A stretch of 52,830 nucleotides of DNA from Terriglobia bacterium (GCA_030038235.1 JASHPE010000303.1:1-52830), one strand, 5' to 3'. Positions 37,166-46,622 are shown, counted from the first letter of the stretch. Numbers and translations: made by a program. The notes: generated by a model not told the origin, from the sequence alone.

Positions 37166-39013
37166 ATGACGAAGGAGAACCAATCTTCGACCGATGATGC
37201 AGCCGGGCAGCGAGGGCCATCCCGGTCTTTCGGCCGGCGCAGGTTCATCGGCAAAGTGACCGAGGCGACAGTCGCGATTGCCGCGGCCGGCGCGGGCCTG
37301 CCTGCGCTGCTGGCGACCGAGGGCTTGCCGGTGCAAAGTACCGCAAGGGTTCCGCGTCGCGCCGTAGCCCTGCCCAGGCCGAGGCTGTCGTTTCCTTACT
37401 CCGGGGGCAACCCGGTCTCCGGCCAACAAAGGCGCATCGCGGTGTTTCGCGCAAGAATCGAGGCCGCCCTCAACGATCTGCGCAAGAACCTGCCCGACCT
37501 CACCACAAACGGCGACGAGGCCCGGTACAGCAGCGATGGTTACATCGGAAGCTTTTCCAAGGCGCTGCCGCATGATGAGTACGGCGTGGTGACCTCTTCG
37601 GCTTATCAGGCCTTGCTCACAGCGACTACCACAGGCAGTCCGTCCGCCTTCGACGTGATTCCGATCGGCGGTGACGTGCCGCTGATCGGCCCGCAAGACG
37701 GCTTGAATATGTGTCTTGACGCTGCGGACGTGGCCACGTTCACCATTCCGCCGGCCCCGCCGCTGGCCAGCTCGTTGCGCGCGGCGGAAATGGTGGAAAG
37801 CTACTGGCTGGCGCTCTGCCGTGATGTCCCTTTCAGCCAATACGGCCAGGAACCGCTCACGCAGACGGCGATCAGCGAGCTGAACAGTCTGCCGGCTTAC
37901 ACCCAGAACTACGGAACGGTCACGGCGCAGAATCTGTTCCGTGGCTTCACGTCCGACGCCACCACCGGACCCTACGTTTCGCAGTTCCTCATTCTGCCGA
38001 TCGGGTATGGCCTCGGAAACCTGGCGATGAACAACAGTACCGACAAGCCGGCGCAGTTGTACAACGTGTTTCTGGCGAATGTCGATTACATGACGAGCTG
38101 GAATAGTTTTCTGGCCGTGCAGAACGGCCAAGCGACCGTCCCATCGCAGGCTCGCGGATTCTTCGGCGCATTCGGGACGACGACGGTTCAAGACACTCCG
38201 TTGTACCTGAACGACGGCCGCAGCATGGCGAGCCTGGTCCACGTTGACGAGCTTTACCAGCACTATTTCTTTGCGGCCTCGGAGCTGCTCGGCGACAATT
38301 TCCCGTTCGCCGCGGGCAATCCGTACAACAGCACACCGAACCAGATCGGATTCGCCGTGTGGGGCGGACCTTACGTCACCGGACTCATGGGTGAAGCGGC
38401 CATGCGCGCCATCCACTCCGTCTGGTACCAAAAATGGTTTGTGCATCGCGCAATTCGTCCGGAGGAATATGGCGGCTGGGTCCACAATACGTTGACCAAG
38501 AACAACGGCAAGGGCGGCGGTCCGACGTTCCCGCTCGATCCCAGCGTGCTTGACTCCAAGGCTGCGGCGCAGGTGTTCAGCAAGTACGGCACTTATCTCC
38601 TGCCCATGGCATTCCAGGAGGGCTGTCCCATACATCCCAGCTACGGGTCCGGTCACGCCACCGTCGCCGGTGGCGCGGTGACCATACTGAAGGCCTTGTT
38701 CAACGAATCGACCTCGTTCCTCGACATGGGCATCACTCCCATGTACTCTCCGGACGGTACCAGCCTCGAGCCCTATACGGGCGAGGATACCGGCCAGATT
38801 ACCGTCGGCACCGAGCTCAACAAGATCGCGTGGAACATCGCTATTGGGCGCAATTTTGCGGGAGTCCACTGGCATTCCGACTATGCGCAGTCGCTGCTGC
38901 TGGGAGAATCGATGGCGATTTCGCTGCTCTCGGAGCTGGTGAACACCTATACGCAAAACGCATACTTCAGCTTCACGAAGTTTGACGGAACGCCCATTAC
39001 CATTGCCAGGTGA
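37166..39013 (+). CDS. Tat-exported vanadium-dependent haloperoxidase-like protein
   Basis: A 615-residue PAP2-superfamily protein. ATG 37166 has AGGAG upstream. A twin-arginine signal, RSFGRRRFIGK, precedes a hydrophobic stretch rich in alanine (about 30-50). The vanadate/phosphate site is visible in three blocks: Lys and Arg in QKWFVHRAIRPEEYGG (about 420-436), HPSYGSGHATVAGG (about 488-502) and GRNFAGVHWHSDY (about 561-573, with Arg and His ligands). This order and spacing match bacterial vanadium chloro/bromoperoxidases, which oxidise halides with peroxide. Acid phosphatase activity is the alternative. An MFS carrier follows 54 bases later on the same strand and may be co-transcribed. Confidence 0.9.
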   Translation: MTKENQSSTDDAAGQRGPSRSFGRRRFIGKVTEATVAIAAAGAGLPALLATEGLPVQSTARVPRRAVALPRPRLSFPYSGGNPVSGQQRRIAVFRARIEAALNDLRKNLPDLTTNGDEARYSSDGYIGSFSKALPHDEYGVVTSSAYQALLTATTTGSPSAFDVIPIGGDVPLIGPQDGLNMCLDAADVATFTIPPAPPLASSLRAAEMVESYWLALCRDVPFSQYGQEPLTQTAISELNSLPAYTQNYGTVTAQNLFRGFTSDATTGPYVSQFLILPIGYGLGNLAMNNSTDKPAQLYNVFLANVDYMTSWNSFLAVQNGQATVPSQARGFFGAFGTTTVQDTPLYLNDGRSMASLVHVDELYQHYFFAASELLGDNFPFAAGNPYNSTPNQIGFAVWGGPYVTGLMGEAAMRAIHSVWYQKWFVHRAIRPEEYGGWVHNTLTKNNGKGGGPTFPLDPSVLDSKAAAQVFSKYGTYLLPMAFQEGCPIHPSYGSGHATVAGGAVTILKALFNESTSFLDMGITPMYSPDGTSLEPYTGEDTGQITVGTELNKIAWNIAIGRNFAGVHWHSDYAQSLLLGESMAISLLSELVNTYTQNAYFSFTKFDGTPITIAR

Positions 39014-39067
39014 AGGCATCGCGCGGAGGATGTTCGCCCCGGATGCCATGGAGACGTACCGCTGATC

Positions 39068-40408
39068 GTGTCCGAACAACGCTGGTCGAGAATCGTTCCC
39101 GCCGCCCTGGTCATGTACATGCTCGCGTACATCGACCGCACCAACATCGCGCTGGCACTGCCTTCCCTGAGCGCCGAGTTGCACATGGATCCGGCGCAGG
39201 CCGGCGCCGCCGCCGGCATCTTCTGCTGGGGCTATGTGGCTCTCCAGATTCCGAGCGCGTACCTGGCTAGCCGCTGGAGCGCGCGCCGCTCGATTGGCAT
39301 CCTGCTGGCGCTGTGCAGCCTGGTTTCGACTTCCACAGCTTTCGTTCACAGCTATCGCGAATTCTGGACCATGCGACTGCTGCTCGGCGTCACCGAAGGC
39401 GGGCTCTGGCCGGCCACACTGGTCCTGCTCGCGAATTGGTTCCCGCGCAACGAGCGCGCGCGCGCAAACGCGCTCTGGATGCTCTGCATCCCCGCATCGC
39501 TCGCCCTCTCTTCCCCGCTCTCCGGCTGGATTCTGGGACGCTGGGGCTGGCGCACCCTGCTGATCGCCGAGGGCGTGCTGCCGCTCGCGTGGCTGGCGGT
39601 CTGGCTGTGGCGTACCGCGGACCGTCCCCGCGAGGCATTGTGGATTTCCACTGCGGAGCGCCGCTATCTCGAATCGACTCTGGCCAGCGAAGCGGCGCCG
39701 CTCGCCAATCCGGCGCAAGACATCTTGTGGAGAACGCTCGGCCGTCCTCAGGTGTTGCTGATTGCCGCGGTTGCCTTTCTGCTCTACGCCGGACTTTACG
39801 GGTTCATGTTCTGGCTGCCGACCGCGCTTCATTCCGCGCTCGGTCCCAACGGTTCCCTGCCGGGCCTCAAGTTGGGATTGGTCAACGCCGTGCCGTATCT
39901 CGCGGCAGCGGCGCTCATGCTGCTGATTTCGCGGCGCTCTGATCGGCGCGGCGAACGGCGGGGTCATGTTGCGGTGGTGATGCTCTGGGGCGGAGTGTGC
40001 TTGCTGGCCGCAACGAGCTTCGGAAACATGCGCCCGGCGCTCGGTCTCGTCTGCCTGCTGCTTGCCGCCGCGGGACCGCTGGCGGCTCTGGCGCCGTTGT
40101 ACGCCATTCCTACGGAAACTCTGCCCCCGGCAACGGCCGGCACGGCCATGGGTCTTGTCTGCGCTCTCGGCAACCTCGGCGGATACTATGGGCCGGCGTT
40201 CGTAGGCGAACTCGCCCGCAGCACCGGCCGGCTTTCGCCCGGATTCGACGTCCTCGGACTCGGTCTGCTCGGCGGCGCCGCGCTTGCTGTCTTGCTGCCT
40301 CAGCGCCGGCGATCCTTGGCCGTCCTGCAAGCGGACTTTGATCTTCCCGTCAATGCAATAAATGATCTTCGTATTCCGGACTCGCTCCCGGCTTCCGATC
40401 GCGGGTGA
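39068..40408 (+). CDS. MFS transporter, anion:cation symporter-like
   Basis: A 446-residue inner-membrane carrier with about twelve helices. The family signature after helix 1 is YIDRTNIALALPSLSAEL, followed by GIFCWGYVALQIPSAYLA and RLLLGVTEGGLWPATLVLL, typical of the ACS family that moves organic anions such as tartrate, galactarate or phthalate. A second half begins near 230 (VAFLLYAGLYGFMFWLP). Translation starts at GTG 39068 with a weak GGAG element. It lies 54 bases after the haloperoxidase gene and is convergent with the molybdenum hydroxylase, the stops being one base apart. Substrate is not known. Confidence 0.92.
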   Translation: MSEQRWSRIVPAALVMYMLAYIDRTNIALALPSLSAELHMDPAQAGAAAGIFCWGYVALQIPSAYLASRWSARRSIGILLALCSLVSTSTAFVHSYREFWTMRLLLGVTEGGLWPATLVLLANWFPRNERARANALWMLCIPASLALSSPLSGWILGRWGWRTLLIAEGVLPLAWLAVWLWRTADRPREALWISTAERRYLESTLASEAAPLANPAQDILWRTLGRPQVLLIAAVAFLLYAGLYGFMFWLPTALHSALGPNGSLPGLKLGLVNAVPYLAAAALMLLISRRSDRRGERRGHVAVVMLWGGVCLLAATSFGNMRPALGLVCLLLAAAGPLAALAPLYAIPTETLPPATAGTAMGLVCALGNLGGYYGPAFVGELARSTGRLSPGFDVLGLGLLGGAALAVLLPQRRRSLAVLQADFDLPVNAINDLRIPDSLPASDRG

Positions 40409-40409
40409 C

Positions 40410-42713
40410 TCACGCGAGACCGCTCCTTGTGAGCGGCAACTCGCGGACCCTCTTTCCCGTAGCCGCGAAGATGGCGTTGCACAGCGCCGGCGCGAAGGGT
40501 GGCACGCCCGGCTCGCCGACGCCGGCCGGAGGCGCGTCGCTCTGGACGATGTGCACGTGGATCTCGCGCGGCGCTTCATTGATCCGGCACATCCCGTAGT
40601 CCGTGAAGTTGCCCTGATTGATGGCGCCGTTCGTGGCCGTGATCTCGCCATACTTGGCTAGGCTAGCTCCAAAGACCGCCGCGCCTTCCATCTGATTGCG
40701 GACGCTGTCGGGATTCACCACCGTGCCCGTGTCCACGGCCGAATCCACCCGGCCGATGCGCACTTTGCCCTGCTGGTCCATCTCAACCTGGACCACCGTG
40801 GCCACGTAGGTCACAAAGCTGCGGTGAGCGGCGATACCCATTCCCTGCCCCGGCCCCAACTTGCGTTTGCCCCAGCCGGACTGCTCGGCCGCGAGCTCGG
40901 CCACGCGGCGCAGGCGCGCGGTATCGACCGGATAGTCCTTGTAATCCGCTCCCATGTTGTCGTAATCGGCGCCCAGATTCTTCTTGTCGATCACGCGATC
41001 GGGGCCAATCAGCGCCAGAAGATAATCAAGTTGATCGCGTCCGGCCTCGTGCGCCAGTTCCGCCGCGAACGACTGCACGGCGAAGGCGTGGTAGATATTC
41101 GCAACCGAGCGCAGCCAGCCGATGCGCACGTGCGCCGCCGCCGGGCCATTCTCCGCCCGCAGATTCGGAATCGCAAAGGGCGTGTCAGTCCAGCCCATGC
41201 CCAGTTCGCCGCCGCTGCCATAGGTGTTGTTCAGCTCGAACGTTGACCCGATGGGCGGAAAGGCGGAGCGCTGCAGCCAGGCGGTGGGCATGCCGTTCGC
41301 GCCCAGGGCGGCTTTCATATAGGCGGCCGCCACGGTGTGGTAGTAATCGAACTTGATGTCGTCCTCGCGCGTCCAGACCACTTTCACCGGCCGGCCCGTC
41401 TTCTTCGAGAGCACCGCCGCTTCGGCCACGTAATCGGGCTTCGATTTGCGCCCGAAGGCGCCGCCCAGCAGGGTGACATGGCAGAGGACGTTCTCTTTCG
41501 GAACGCCCAGCACCTGGCCCACAGTCTCCTGCACGGCCTGCGGATCCTGCGTCGGCGCCCAGGCCTCCACGCGCCCGTCGCGGTATTCGGCCACGGCCAC
41601 CGGAGGCTCCATCGAGGCGTGGGCCAGTAGCGGCACGTAGTATCCCGCTTCGAGTGTCTTCGCGCCCTTGGCGAATTCAGCGTCCACGTCGCCGCGGTTC
41701 CAGGCCACCTTGCAGGGCTGGCGCACCGTCTGCTCCAGCTCCTTGCGATAAGCGTCCGAGTTGAATGACGCATTGGCGCCGTTGTCCCAGTTAATCTTCA
41801 GCTTCCGGCGGCCCTGAAACGCCGCCCAGGTATTGTCGGCGATCACGGCCACGCCGCCGAGAGGCTGGAAAGCGTGCGGCGGTTTGAAAGGTTCGATCGC
41901 GACCGTCTGGCGCACGCCCGGCACCTTCAGCGCGTCGCTGTCGTCGAGCGAAGCCACCTTGCCGCCGAGCACCGGCGGATGTTCCACCGAAGCGAAGAGC
42001 ATGCCCTCGCGATGCGCGTCCATGCCGTAGCCGGCTTTGCCGGTGCAGATGTCCTGCAGATCGAAAATCGATGCATCTTTGCCGATGTAGCGCCACTCGC
42101 TCCTGGGCTTGAGCTGCAGGCTCTCCTTCGGCGGTACGGGCAGGCGGGCGGCGGCGGCGGCGAGCTCGCCATATCCCGCCGTCCGGCCCGTCGGAACGTG
42201 AGTAACCACGTGCGGCTCCGGGCTGGCCTGGCATTCGCTCGCCGGGACGTTCCACTGCAGGGCGGCAGCCTGCACCAGCATGGTGCGGGCCGTCGCGCCG
42301 TACACGCGCATGGCCTCGAAAAAGCTGCGCACCGAATGGGAACCGTCGGTATCCTGATTGCCATACTTCGCGTCGCCCGTCGCCTGCACGATGCGCACGC
42401 GGCTCCAGTCGGCTTCCATCTCGTCGGCCACAATCCGGGGAAGCGACGTGCGGCTTCCGGTGCCCATTTCGGAGCGATGCGCCACGATCACCACCGTGCC
42501 GTCCGGTTCGAGTCCGACGAAGACGTTGGGATGAAAGGCGGTGGCCCCAACCGGATCGCCGGCTGCGCCCAGCCCTGCGTCGGCGGTCGCGCGGCCGTCC
42601 GAGGGCGCGCTCAGAAGCGCTTCGGGGACGAATTGCGCGCCCAGGACGAAGGCGCCGGTCGAAAGCACGCCCTGCAGGAATCCACGGCGGCTCAGGTTCT
42701 CAATGCGATTCAT
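40410..42713 (-). CDS. Molybdenum hydroxylase large subunit (isoquinoline 1-oxidoreductase beta/xanthine dehydrogenase family)
   Basis: A 767-residue molybdopterin-cytosine-dinucleotide-binding subunit. A Tat signal opens it: [19 protein letters not shown] (about 7-25), so the enzyme is probably periplasmic. The molybdopterin-binding regions include [32 protein letters not shown] and the active-site stretch [14 protein letters not shown] with the catalytic Glu, in the IorB/aldehyde-oxidase pattern. The start ATG 42713 overlaps the small-subunit stop (ATGA), showing coupling. A much longer same-frame reading upstream is an artefact. Substrate is probably an aldehyde or N-heterocycle; no FAD subunit is adjacent, as expected for the IorAB type, which uses cytochrome acceptors. 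Confidence 0.94.
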   Translation of the reverse strand: MNRIENLSRRGFLQGVLSTGAFVLGAQFVPEALLSAPSDGRATADAGLGAAGDPVGATAFHPNVFVGLEPDGTVVIVAHRSEMGTGSRTSLPRIVADEMEADWSRVRIVQATGDAKYGNQDTDGSHSVRSFFEAMRVYGATARTMLVQAAALQWNVPASECQASPEPHVVTHVPTGRTAGYGELAAAAARLPVPPKESLQLKPRSEWRYIGKDASIFDLQDICTGKAGYGMDAHREGMLFASVEHPPVLGGKVASLDDSDALKVPGVRQTVAIEPFKPPHAFQPLGGVAVIADNTWAAFQGRRKLKINWDNGANASFNSDAYRKELEQTVRQPCKVAWNRGDVDAEFAKGAKTLEAGYYVPLLAHASMEPPVAVAEYRDGRVEAWAPTQDPQAVQETVGQVLGVPKENVLCHVTLLGGAFGRKSKPDYVAEAAVLSKKTGRPVKVVWTREDDIKFDYYHTVAAAYMKAALGANGMPTAWLQRSAFPPIGSTFELNNTYGSGGELGMGWTDTPFAIPNLRAENGPAAAHVRIGWLRSVANIYHAFAVQSFAAELAHEAGRDQLDYLLALIGPDRVIDKKNLGADYDNMGADYKDYPVDTARLRRVAELAAEQSGWGKRKLGPGQGMGIAAHRSFVTYVATVVQVEMDQQGKVRIGRVDSAVDTGTVVNPDSVRNQMEGAAVFGASLAKYGEITATNGAINQGNFTDYGMCRINEAPREIHVHIVQSDAPPAGVGEPGVPPFAPALCNAIFAATGKRVRELPLTRSGLA

Positions 42714-43174
42714 ACCGCCTCCCCGGCCGCAGCCTTGATGGCGCCGCGAATGCGTTGGTAGGTGCCGCAGCGGCAGATGTTCCCCGCCATCCCCTGGTCG
42801 ATGTCGGCATCGGTCGGGTGCGGCGTCGATTTCAGCAGCGCCGCCGCCTGCATGATCTGGCCGGCCTGGCAATAGCCGCACTGCGGGACGTTGTGCGCCA
42901 TCCACGCTTTCTGTACGGGATGCAATCCGCCCTCGTGACCCGATCCCAGCGCCTCGATGGTGACGATCTCGGCGCCGGCCGCCACCCGCACGGGCGTCAT
43001 GCAGGCGCGTACCGCTGCGCCGTTCTGATGCACCACGCAACTGCCGCAGACTCCGATGCCGCAGCCGAACTTCGTGCCGGTCAATCCCAGCCCGTCGCGG
43101 AGATACCAGAGTAGCGGCATCTCCGGATCGCCATCGAAAGACTGGCGAACGCCGTTTATGGTCAGTTGGATCAT
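42710..43174 (-). CDS. Molybdenum hydroxylase small 2Fe-2S subunit (IorA-like)
   Basis: A 154-residue iron-sulfur subunit. The plant-type N-terminal [2Fe-2S] site is [11 protein letters not shown] plus the later Cys of ACMTPV. The C-terminal helical [2Fe-2S] site is CGYCQAGQ and CRCGTYQR. It passes electrons from the molybdenum subunit to an external acceptor. ATG 43174 ([13 protein letters not shown]) is the family start; a longer reading has no support. It is first in a two-gene operon and overlaps the large subunit by four bases. Confidence 0.95.
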   Translation of the reverse strand: MIQLTINGVRQSFDGDPEMPLLWYLRDGLGLTGTKFGCGIGVCGSCVVHQNGAAVRACMTPVRVAAGAEIVTIEALGSGHEGGLHPVQKAWMAHNVPQCGYCQAGQIMQAAALLKSTPHPTDADIDQGMAGNICRCGTYQRIRGAIKAAAGEAV

Positions 43175-43366
43175 TGTTGCCCTCGCCTTGGTAGTGGCCA
43201 AGTTTGCTGTAGCGCCGGTGTCCCCACCGGCGGAGAGGCCGCCATACGCCATTGCTCCAATTTACGCGAGATGCTCCGCTGCTGCCAAGAGGCGCGACGT
43301 GGTGGCACGGGTGTCCCGCCCGTGAATGCATAGGGCCAAGATGGCCTTTTGGGCGGCACCAACACC
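43175..43366. other. Spacer with dispersed GC-rich repeat words
   Basis: Upstream of the iorA-like gene lie TGTAGCGCCGGTGTCCCCACC (about 43209-43229, part of the family at 25864-25942) and GGTGGCACGGGTGTCCCGCC (about 43302-43321). Both are palindromic-type words repeated widely in this kind of genome. No gene is seen. The promoter for the molybdenum hydroxylase operon must be within or before it. Confidence 0.5.
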
Positions 43367-43684
43367 ATGGACAACTATCCTTTTGCGAAAAAAAGGCCAT
43401 TTTTCGAGGTTAAATTGCTGAAAACACGCGAGATAGCTACAATGGGTTTGGCGCATGTGATTTCGGGGATAAATCACTGGATATATTTGGGTTAGCTGCA
43501 ATGGGTTTGGTGGCTTTGGAGCGCGATGGACAACTATCTTTTTGCGAAAAAAGGGCCGTTTTTCGGGGTTAAGATGCTCAAAAGACGAGGGATAACTGCA
43601 ATGGGTTTGGCGGACCTGATTTATGGGATAAACCTCTGAAACCATTTGGGTTAACTGCAATGGGTTTGGTTGGCTTTGGGAGGA
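43367..43684. repeat. Two-copy tandem repeat, 159-bp period
   Basis: Unit A starts at 43367 and unit B at 43526, both with ATGGACAACTAT. Over the first 140 bases I count 24 differences (about 83% identity), with one single-base indel near the end. Inside each unit the word CAATGGGTTTGG occurs twice (43440, 43499, 43599, 43658), so the spacing alternates 59/100/59. On the minus strand an ORF from ATG 43747 reads through the whole block to 43262, and a promoter-like sequence precedes it (43758-43786). The shared word is however read in two different frames inside that ORF, which argues for conservation at DNA or RNA level. Composition is AT-rich compared with neighbours. Confidence 0.85.
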
Positions 43685-43757
43685 ACGACGGTGTCTGGTG
43701 CGTGGCGAGAGGCCATTGGAATGAGCGAGGCTCAATCCGATTAGCATGTAAATATTA

Positions 43758-43786
43758 CGTGTATCACGAAAGAGCCAAGATGTCAA
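43758..43786 (-). promoter_or_regulatory. Sigma-70-like promoter reading into the tandem repeat
   Basis: On the minus strand TTGACA (43786-43781) is followed after 17 bases by TACACG (43763-43758), with AT-rich sequence downstream. It would transcribe the 159-bp repeat block. An ATG (43747-43745) lies too close for an ordinary leader with a ribosome binding site, so an untranslated RNA or leaderless message are both possible. Boxes only; no other evidence. Confidence 0.4.
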
Positions 43787-43793
43787 GCGGAAA

Positions 43794-43918
43794 GGTGGTG
43801 TCCTCATTTCAGACGTACGGGCGGCCCTTGTGGCCGCCCAACTGAGGGGGCGCGCGAGGAAGGCGCCGCATTGGGCGGCCACAAGGGCCGCCCGTACGCC
43901 TGAAATTAGGACACTACC
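43794..43918. repeat. Palindromic MITE-like element with 48-bp arms
   Basis: The left arm 43794-43841 starts GGTGGTGTCCTCATTTCAG and ends GTGGCCGCCCAA. It is inverted at 43871-43918 with three mismatches in 48. A 29-base GC-rich interior separates the arms. The right arm matches the copy at 24415-24464. The element has no gene, and its right end contains the TAG stop of comEC (43914-43916), so comEC terminates inside it. It is probably mobilised in trans or spread by RAYT-like activity; flanking target duplications could not be confirmed by eye. Confidence 0.88.
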
Positions 43919-46622
43919 AAACCCCGCCGCGAAAAGTCCGCATCCCGAGTGATCCGTTCTTGAGGCTCGCCGTCACTGCGCCCTCGGTGTCGGTTTCGAA
44001 AATCGGAATCCCGAGGTTGAAGCCTGCGAGCGCGTGCCGCGCCGCCGAGTCCTCGCGCGTCGTGCGGCCCGGAAATACAATGACGGCCTTCGCGCCGATG
44101 CCTGCGGGCAGATTGGTTCGCGCTGCGGCGACGAGGCCGGGCCGGTCGATGATTAGCGCATCGTCGCGAGCGTCCGAACCAAGAGCGCTCGGCGCCGGTG
44201 TTCCCTCATCTGAAATGCCGCCTGCGAACAACGCGGAGCCATCAATGCCCGCAAGTCGCAGGGTGAGAGCTGCGCCTGTTTCCGCATTCGCCGTACCGGC
44301 TGAGCCTGTGATCTGAACGGTGGCGCCGTCCAGCTGCAACGCTTCAGCGGATGCGATGGGACGGATGCTCGTGCCGCGCCGCACAGCCCGCGTCACCGCG
44401 GCCATCGCGGCCGCGTCCCATCCGCGAGTTTGCGGCGCGAACCAGAGTTCACGCACGTGGAAGTCACCCACAATCGCCGCAACCCCGTCGAGGTTCGATC
44501 CGGGCGCCACCAGCACATCAACATTCTTTACCCGGCGCGACCAGAGATAGGGCGCGACGATGTTCTCGCCGGGATCCCAACGCTCGGTCAATGCACTGGT
44601 AGGTGCGCTCGGGACGCCGCCGGCGCCGATCAGCATGGTGGATCCGCCGGGAAGCACCACGAAATCAGCCTGACCGCGCCCGCAGTCGAGGGCGGTCAGC
44701 TCCAGTTCGCCGGTGGGAAGCGTCGAGGCGAAGGGCTCCGCCGCGAGCAGGATTGCAAAGACGCCGAACGCCAGGGTCGAGGCCACCGCCACGGCGCGCG
44801 AGCGCGCGAGCGACAGAGCCAGCACGACAAGCGACAGCGCAAACCCGATGGCGACGATTAGCGGAGGCGAGGGAACGCGGTACGAGAGCCACGCCGGAAG
44901 GTGCGGCAACTCGGCCAGTCCGAACAGCGCTTTGAAAACGACCGCCAGGACTCTGCCGGGCACGGCCGCGCACGCGGGCGCGATGGTCGCGAGCGCGACC
45001 GTCGGTATAGCGATCGCAAGCAGCACGGCCATCAGCGGAAGCGCGAGAGAATTCAGGCCGATGCCGGCGAGCGTCACGCGATGAAAGGTCTCAACCATGG
45101 GCAGCAGCAGGCCGATCTGCAGGACCGCGGAAAGCACAGCGATCTCGACCAGCCGCAGCCCGCCGCCGAGCGGCCAGACGATCACGCGGGCAGCCGCGAG
45201 CGGGTGCCGGTCGAAGTACGCCGAGCGCCCGCGCAGACCGGAGACGAGCGAGCGCAAATCGAGCCGGAACTGCGCCTGTCGCGGAGGCAGAGCCGCGTCG
45301 AGGTCGACGTTATCAAGCTGAGCGAGCGCGTTGTGGTACGGCTCGATGCTCAGGCGTAGCAGCGGCCCCGCCAATCCCACGATCAGCAGCGCGGCGGCGA
45401 ACGAGAGCTGGAAGCCCGATTCAAAAAGCCACGCCGGACGCGCCAGCAGCAGGATGAGCGCCGCCAGACCGACCGAGTTTAGCGCCGTGTGGTCGCGGCC
45501 CAGCAGATCGGCGAGCACAAACGCCACGATCATGAGCGTGGCGCGAAGCGTGGGCGCACGCTGCTCGACCAGGAGCGAATACGCGATCAGGACGGTCAGG
45601 AGTAGAATGTTCCGCCATGTGCGCTTGAATCCCAGAAGGCGCAGAAAGCCGAGCACCAGCCCGGCGATCAGGCCGACGTGCAGCCCGGCGATCACCAGCA
45701 GGTGATAGAGTCCGCTCGCGCGAAAATGGTCGATGGTGGCGGAGTCGAGCGACGAGCGGTCTCCGAGCAGGATAGCCTTGAGCACCGCGCCGTCACGTCC
45801 CTCGGCGGACCACGGCGGGTAAAGCCGGTCAATCCCACGGCTGATGCGAAGCCGCGCCCGCCAGATCGTCCGGCTGGGATGCGGGCCGGAAGGCGCCGGC
45901 AGCGTGTGGATGTCGCCGGCGCTCGTGACGCTTCCTTCCCAGTAGAGGTCTTCTATGTTCTCGGCGCGCTTTCTGAAATCGAAGCTGCCGGGATTCCGAT
46001 AAAAGTGGGGCCGGCGAAGGAGCATGGCGGCCTCGACGCCGTCGCCGGGGTGCAGGCTGAATACATCCGGGCCTTCGGAGTTGTTCTCTCCCTCCGATCC
46101 GGTATCAGCGCCCGCCAACGATTCCAGGCGGACGCGAATCTTGCCGGAGACCGCGCGCGCTCGCGGCGCCGGCTCGCGGCTGCCCGAAAGCCCGGCCTGG
46201 CCCATGCGCGTGGCCTCAATGTCGAATTCCAGACCCGATGGTGTGGGAATGGGCTCGGTCAGGATGCGACCTTCGACCTGCACCGGCCGCCCGAGGTCGA
46301 GACCCCACGATTCGAGCCGGCTAATGTGATCTGGCGGGAATCGGTGCGCGAACAAAATCGGCAGGGCGGCGCCGGCGAGAGCGAATCCTGCAAGCACGAC
46401 CGCCGCGGATGCCCCACTGCGTCCGGTGCGAAGCAGGAGCGCCGCTCCGAACAGACACACGGTGGCGCCCAGGATCAGGAGAGGAATAGCGTCTAGCGTG
46501 CCCGAGGCCGTGAACCGGGTGCTTAACGCGATGCCGAACGCGAGCGCCAGCGCCAGAAACAGCGTCGGGCAAGCGATGGGCCGCGTGTCTGGACTGCCCG
46601 CGTGGTCGGAGGCTGAGGACAT
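43914..46622 (-). CDS. comEC: ComEC/Rec2-family DNA uptake protein with degenerate metallo-hydrolase domain
   Basis: A 902-residue inner-membrane protein. It has N-terminal helices, a DUF4131-like OB region (VQVEGRILTEP, about 110-260) and the competence domain with GLYHLLVIAGLHVGLIAGL and SGFQLSFAAALLIV. The C-terminal metallo-beta-lactamase-like domain begins ELTALDCGRGQADFVVLPGG. In active family members the domain has D-x-G-x-G-D, LID and HxHxDH; here the matching places read DCGRGQAD, LIGAGG and APGSNLDGVAA, so metal ligands are missing. The domain is full length, so this is substitution, not truncation. ATG 46622 (MSSASDH) follows the GH42 stop by 19 bases; the upstream extension overlaps that gene and is not used. 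The last codons and stop enter the palindromic element. Confidence 0.92.
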   Translation of the reverse strand: MSSASDHAGSPDTRPIACPTLFLALALAFGIALSTRFTASGTLDAIPLLILGATVCLFGAALLLRTGRSGASAAVVLAGFALAGAALPILFAHRFPPDHISRLESWGLDLGRPVQVEGRILTEPIPTPSGLEFDIEATRMGQAGLSGSREPAPRARAVSGKIRVRLESLAGADTGSEGENNSEGPDVFSLHPGDGVEAAMLLRRPHFYRNPGSFDFRKRAENIEDLYWEGSVTSAGDIHTLPAPSGPHPSRTIWRARLRISRGIDRLYPPWSAEGRDGAVLKAILLGDRSSLDSATIDHFRASGLYHLLVIAGLHVGLIAGLVLGFLRLLGFKRTWRNILLLTVLIAYSLLVEQRAPTLRATLMIVAFVLADLLGRDHTALNSVGLAALILLLARPAWLFESGFQLSFAAALLIVGLAGPLLRLSIEPYHNALAQLDNVDLDAALPPRQAQFRLDLRSLVSGLRGRSAYFDRHPLAAARVIVWPLGGGLRLVEIAVLSAVLQIGLLLPMVETFHRVTLAGIGLNSLALPLMAVLLAIAIPTVALATIAPACAAVPGRVLAVVFKALFGLAELPHLPAWLSYRVPSPPLIVAIGFALSLVVLALSLARSRAVAVASTLAFGVFAILLAAEPFASTLPTGELELTALDCGRGQADFVVLPGGSTMLIGAGGVPSAPTSALTERWDPGENIVAPYLWSRRVKNVDVLVAPGSNLDGVAAIVGDFHVRELWFAPQTRGWDAAAMAAVTRAVRRGTSIRPIASAEALQLDGATVQITGSAGTANAETGAALTLRLAGIDGSALFAGGISDEGTPAPSALGSDARDDALIIDRPGLVAAARTNLPAGIGAKAVIVFPGRTTREDSAARHALAGFNLGIPIFETDTEGAVTASLKNGSLGMRTFRGGVW

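Noticed and set aside
36944..40651. 1235-codon open frame on the minus strand over the haloperoxidase and MFS genes
   Set aside because: It is antisense to two clear genes, is Arg/Gln/Gly-rich and has no domain-like text. It is an artefact of codon bias in GC-rich DNA.
42714..43400. Upstream in-frame extension of the molybdenum hydroxylase large subunit
   Set aside because: It overlaps the 2Fe-2S subunit fully. The Tat signal at 42713 marks the true start.
43262..43747. Minus-strand ORF over the 159-bp tandem repeat as a real protein
   Set aside because: The core repeat word is used in two frames, there is no ribosome binding site, and the frame's ends run into palindromic repeats. Kept only as part of the repeat finding.
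43175..43918. CRISPR array
   Set aside because: The repeated words are two long units with unequal 59/100 spacing and similar 'spacers'. There is no cas gene.
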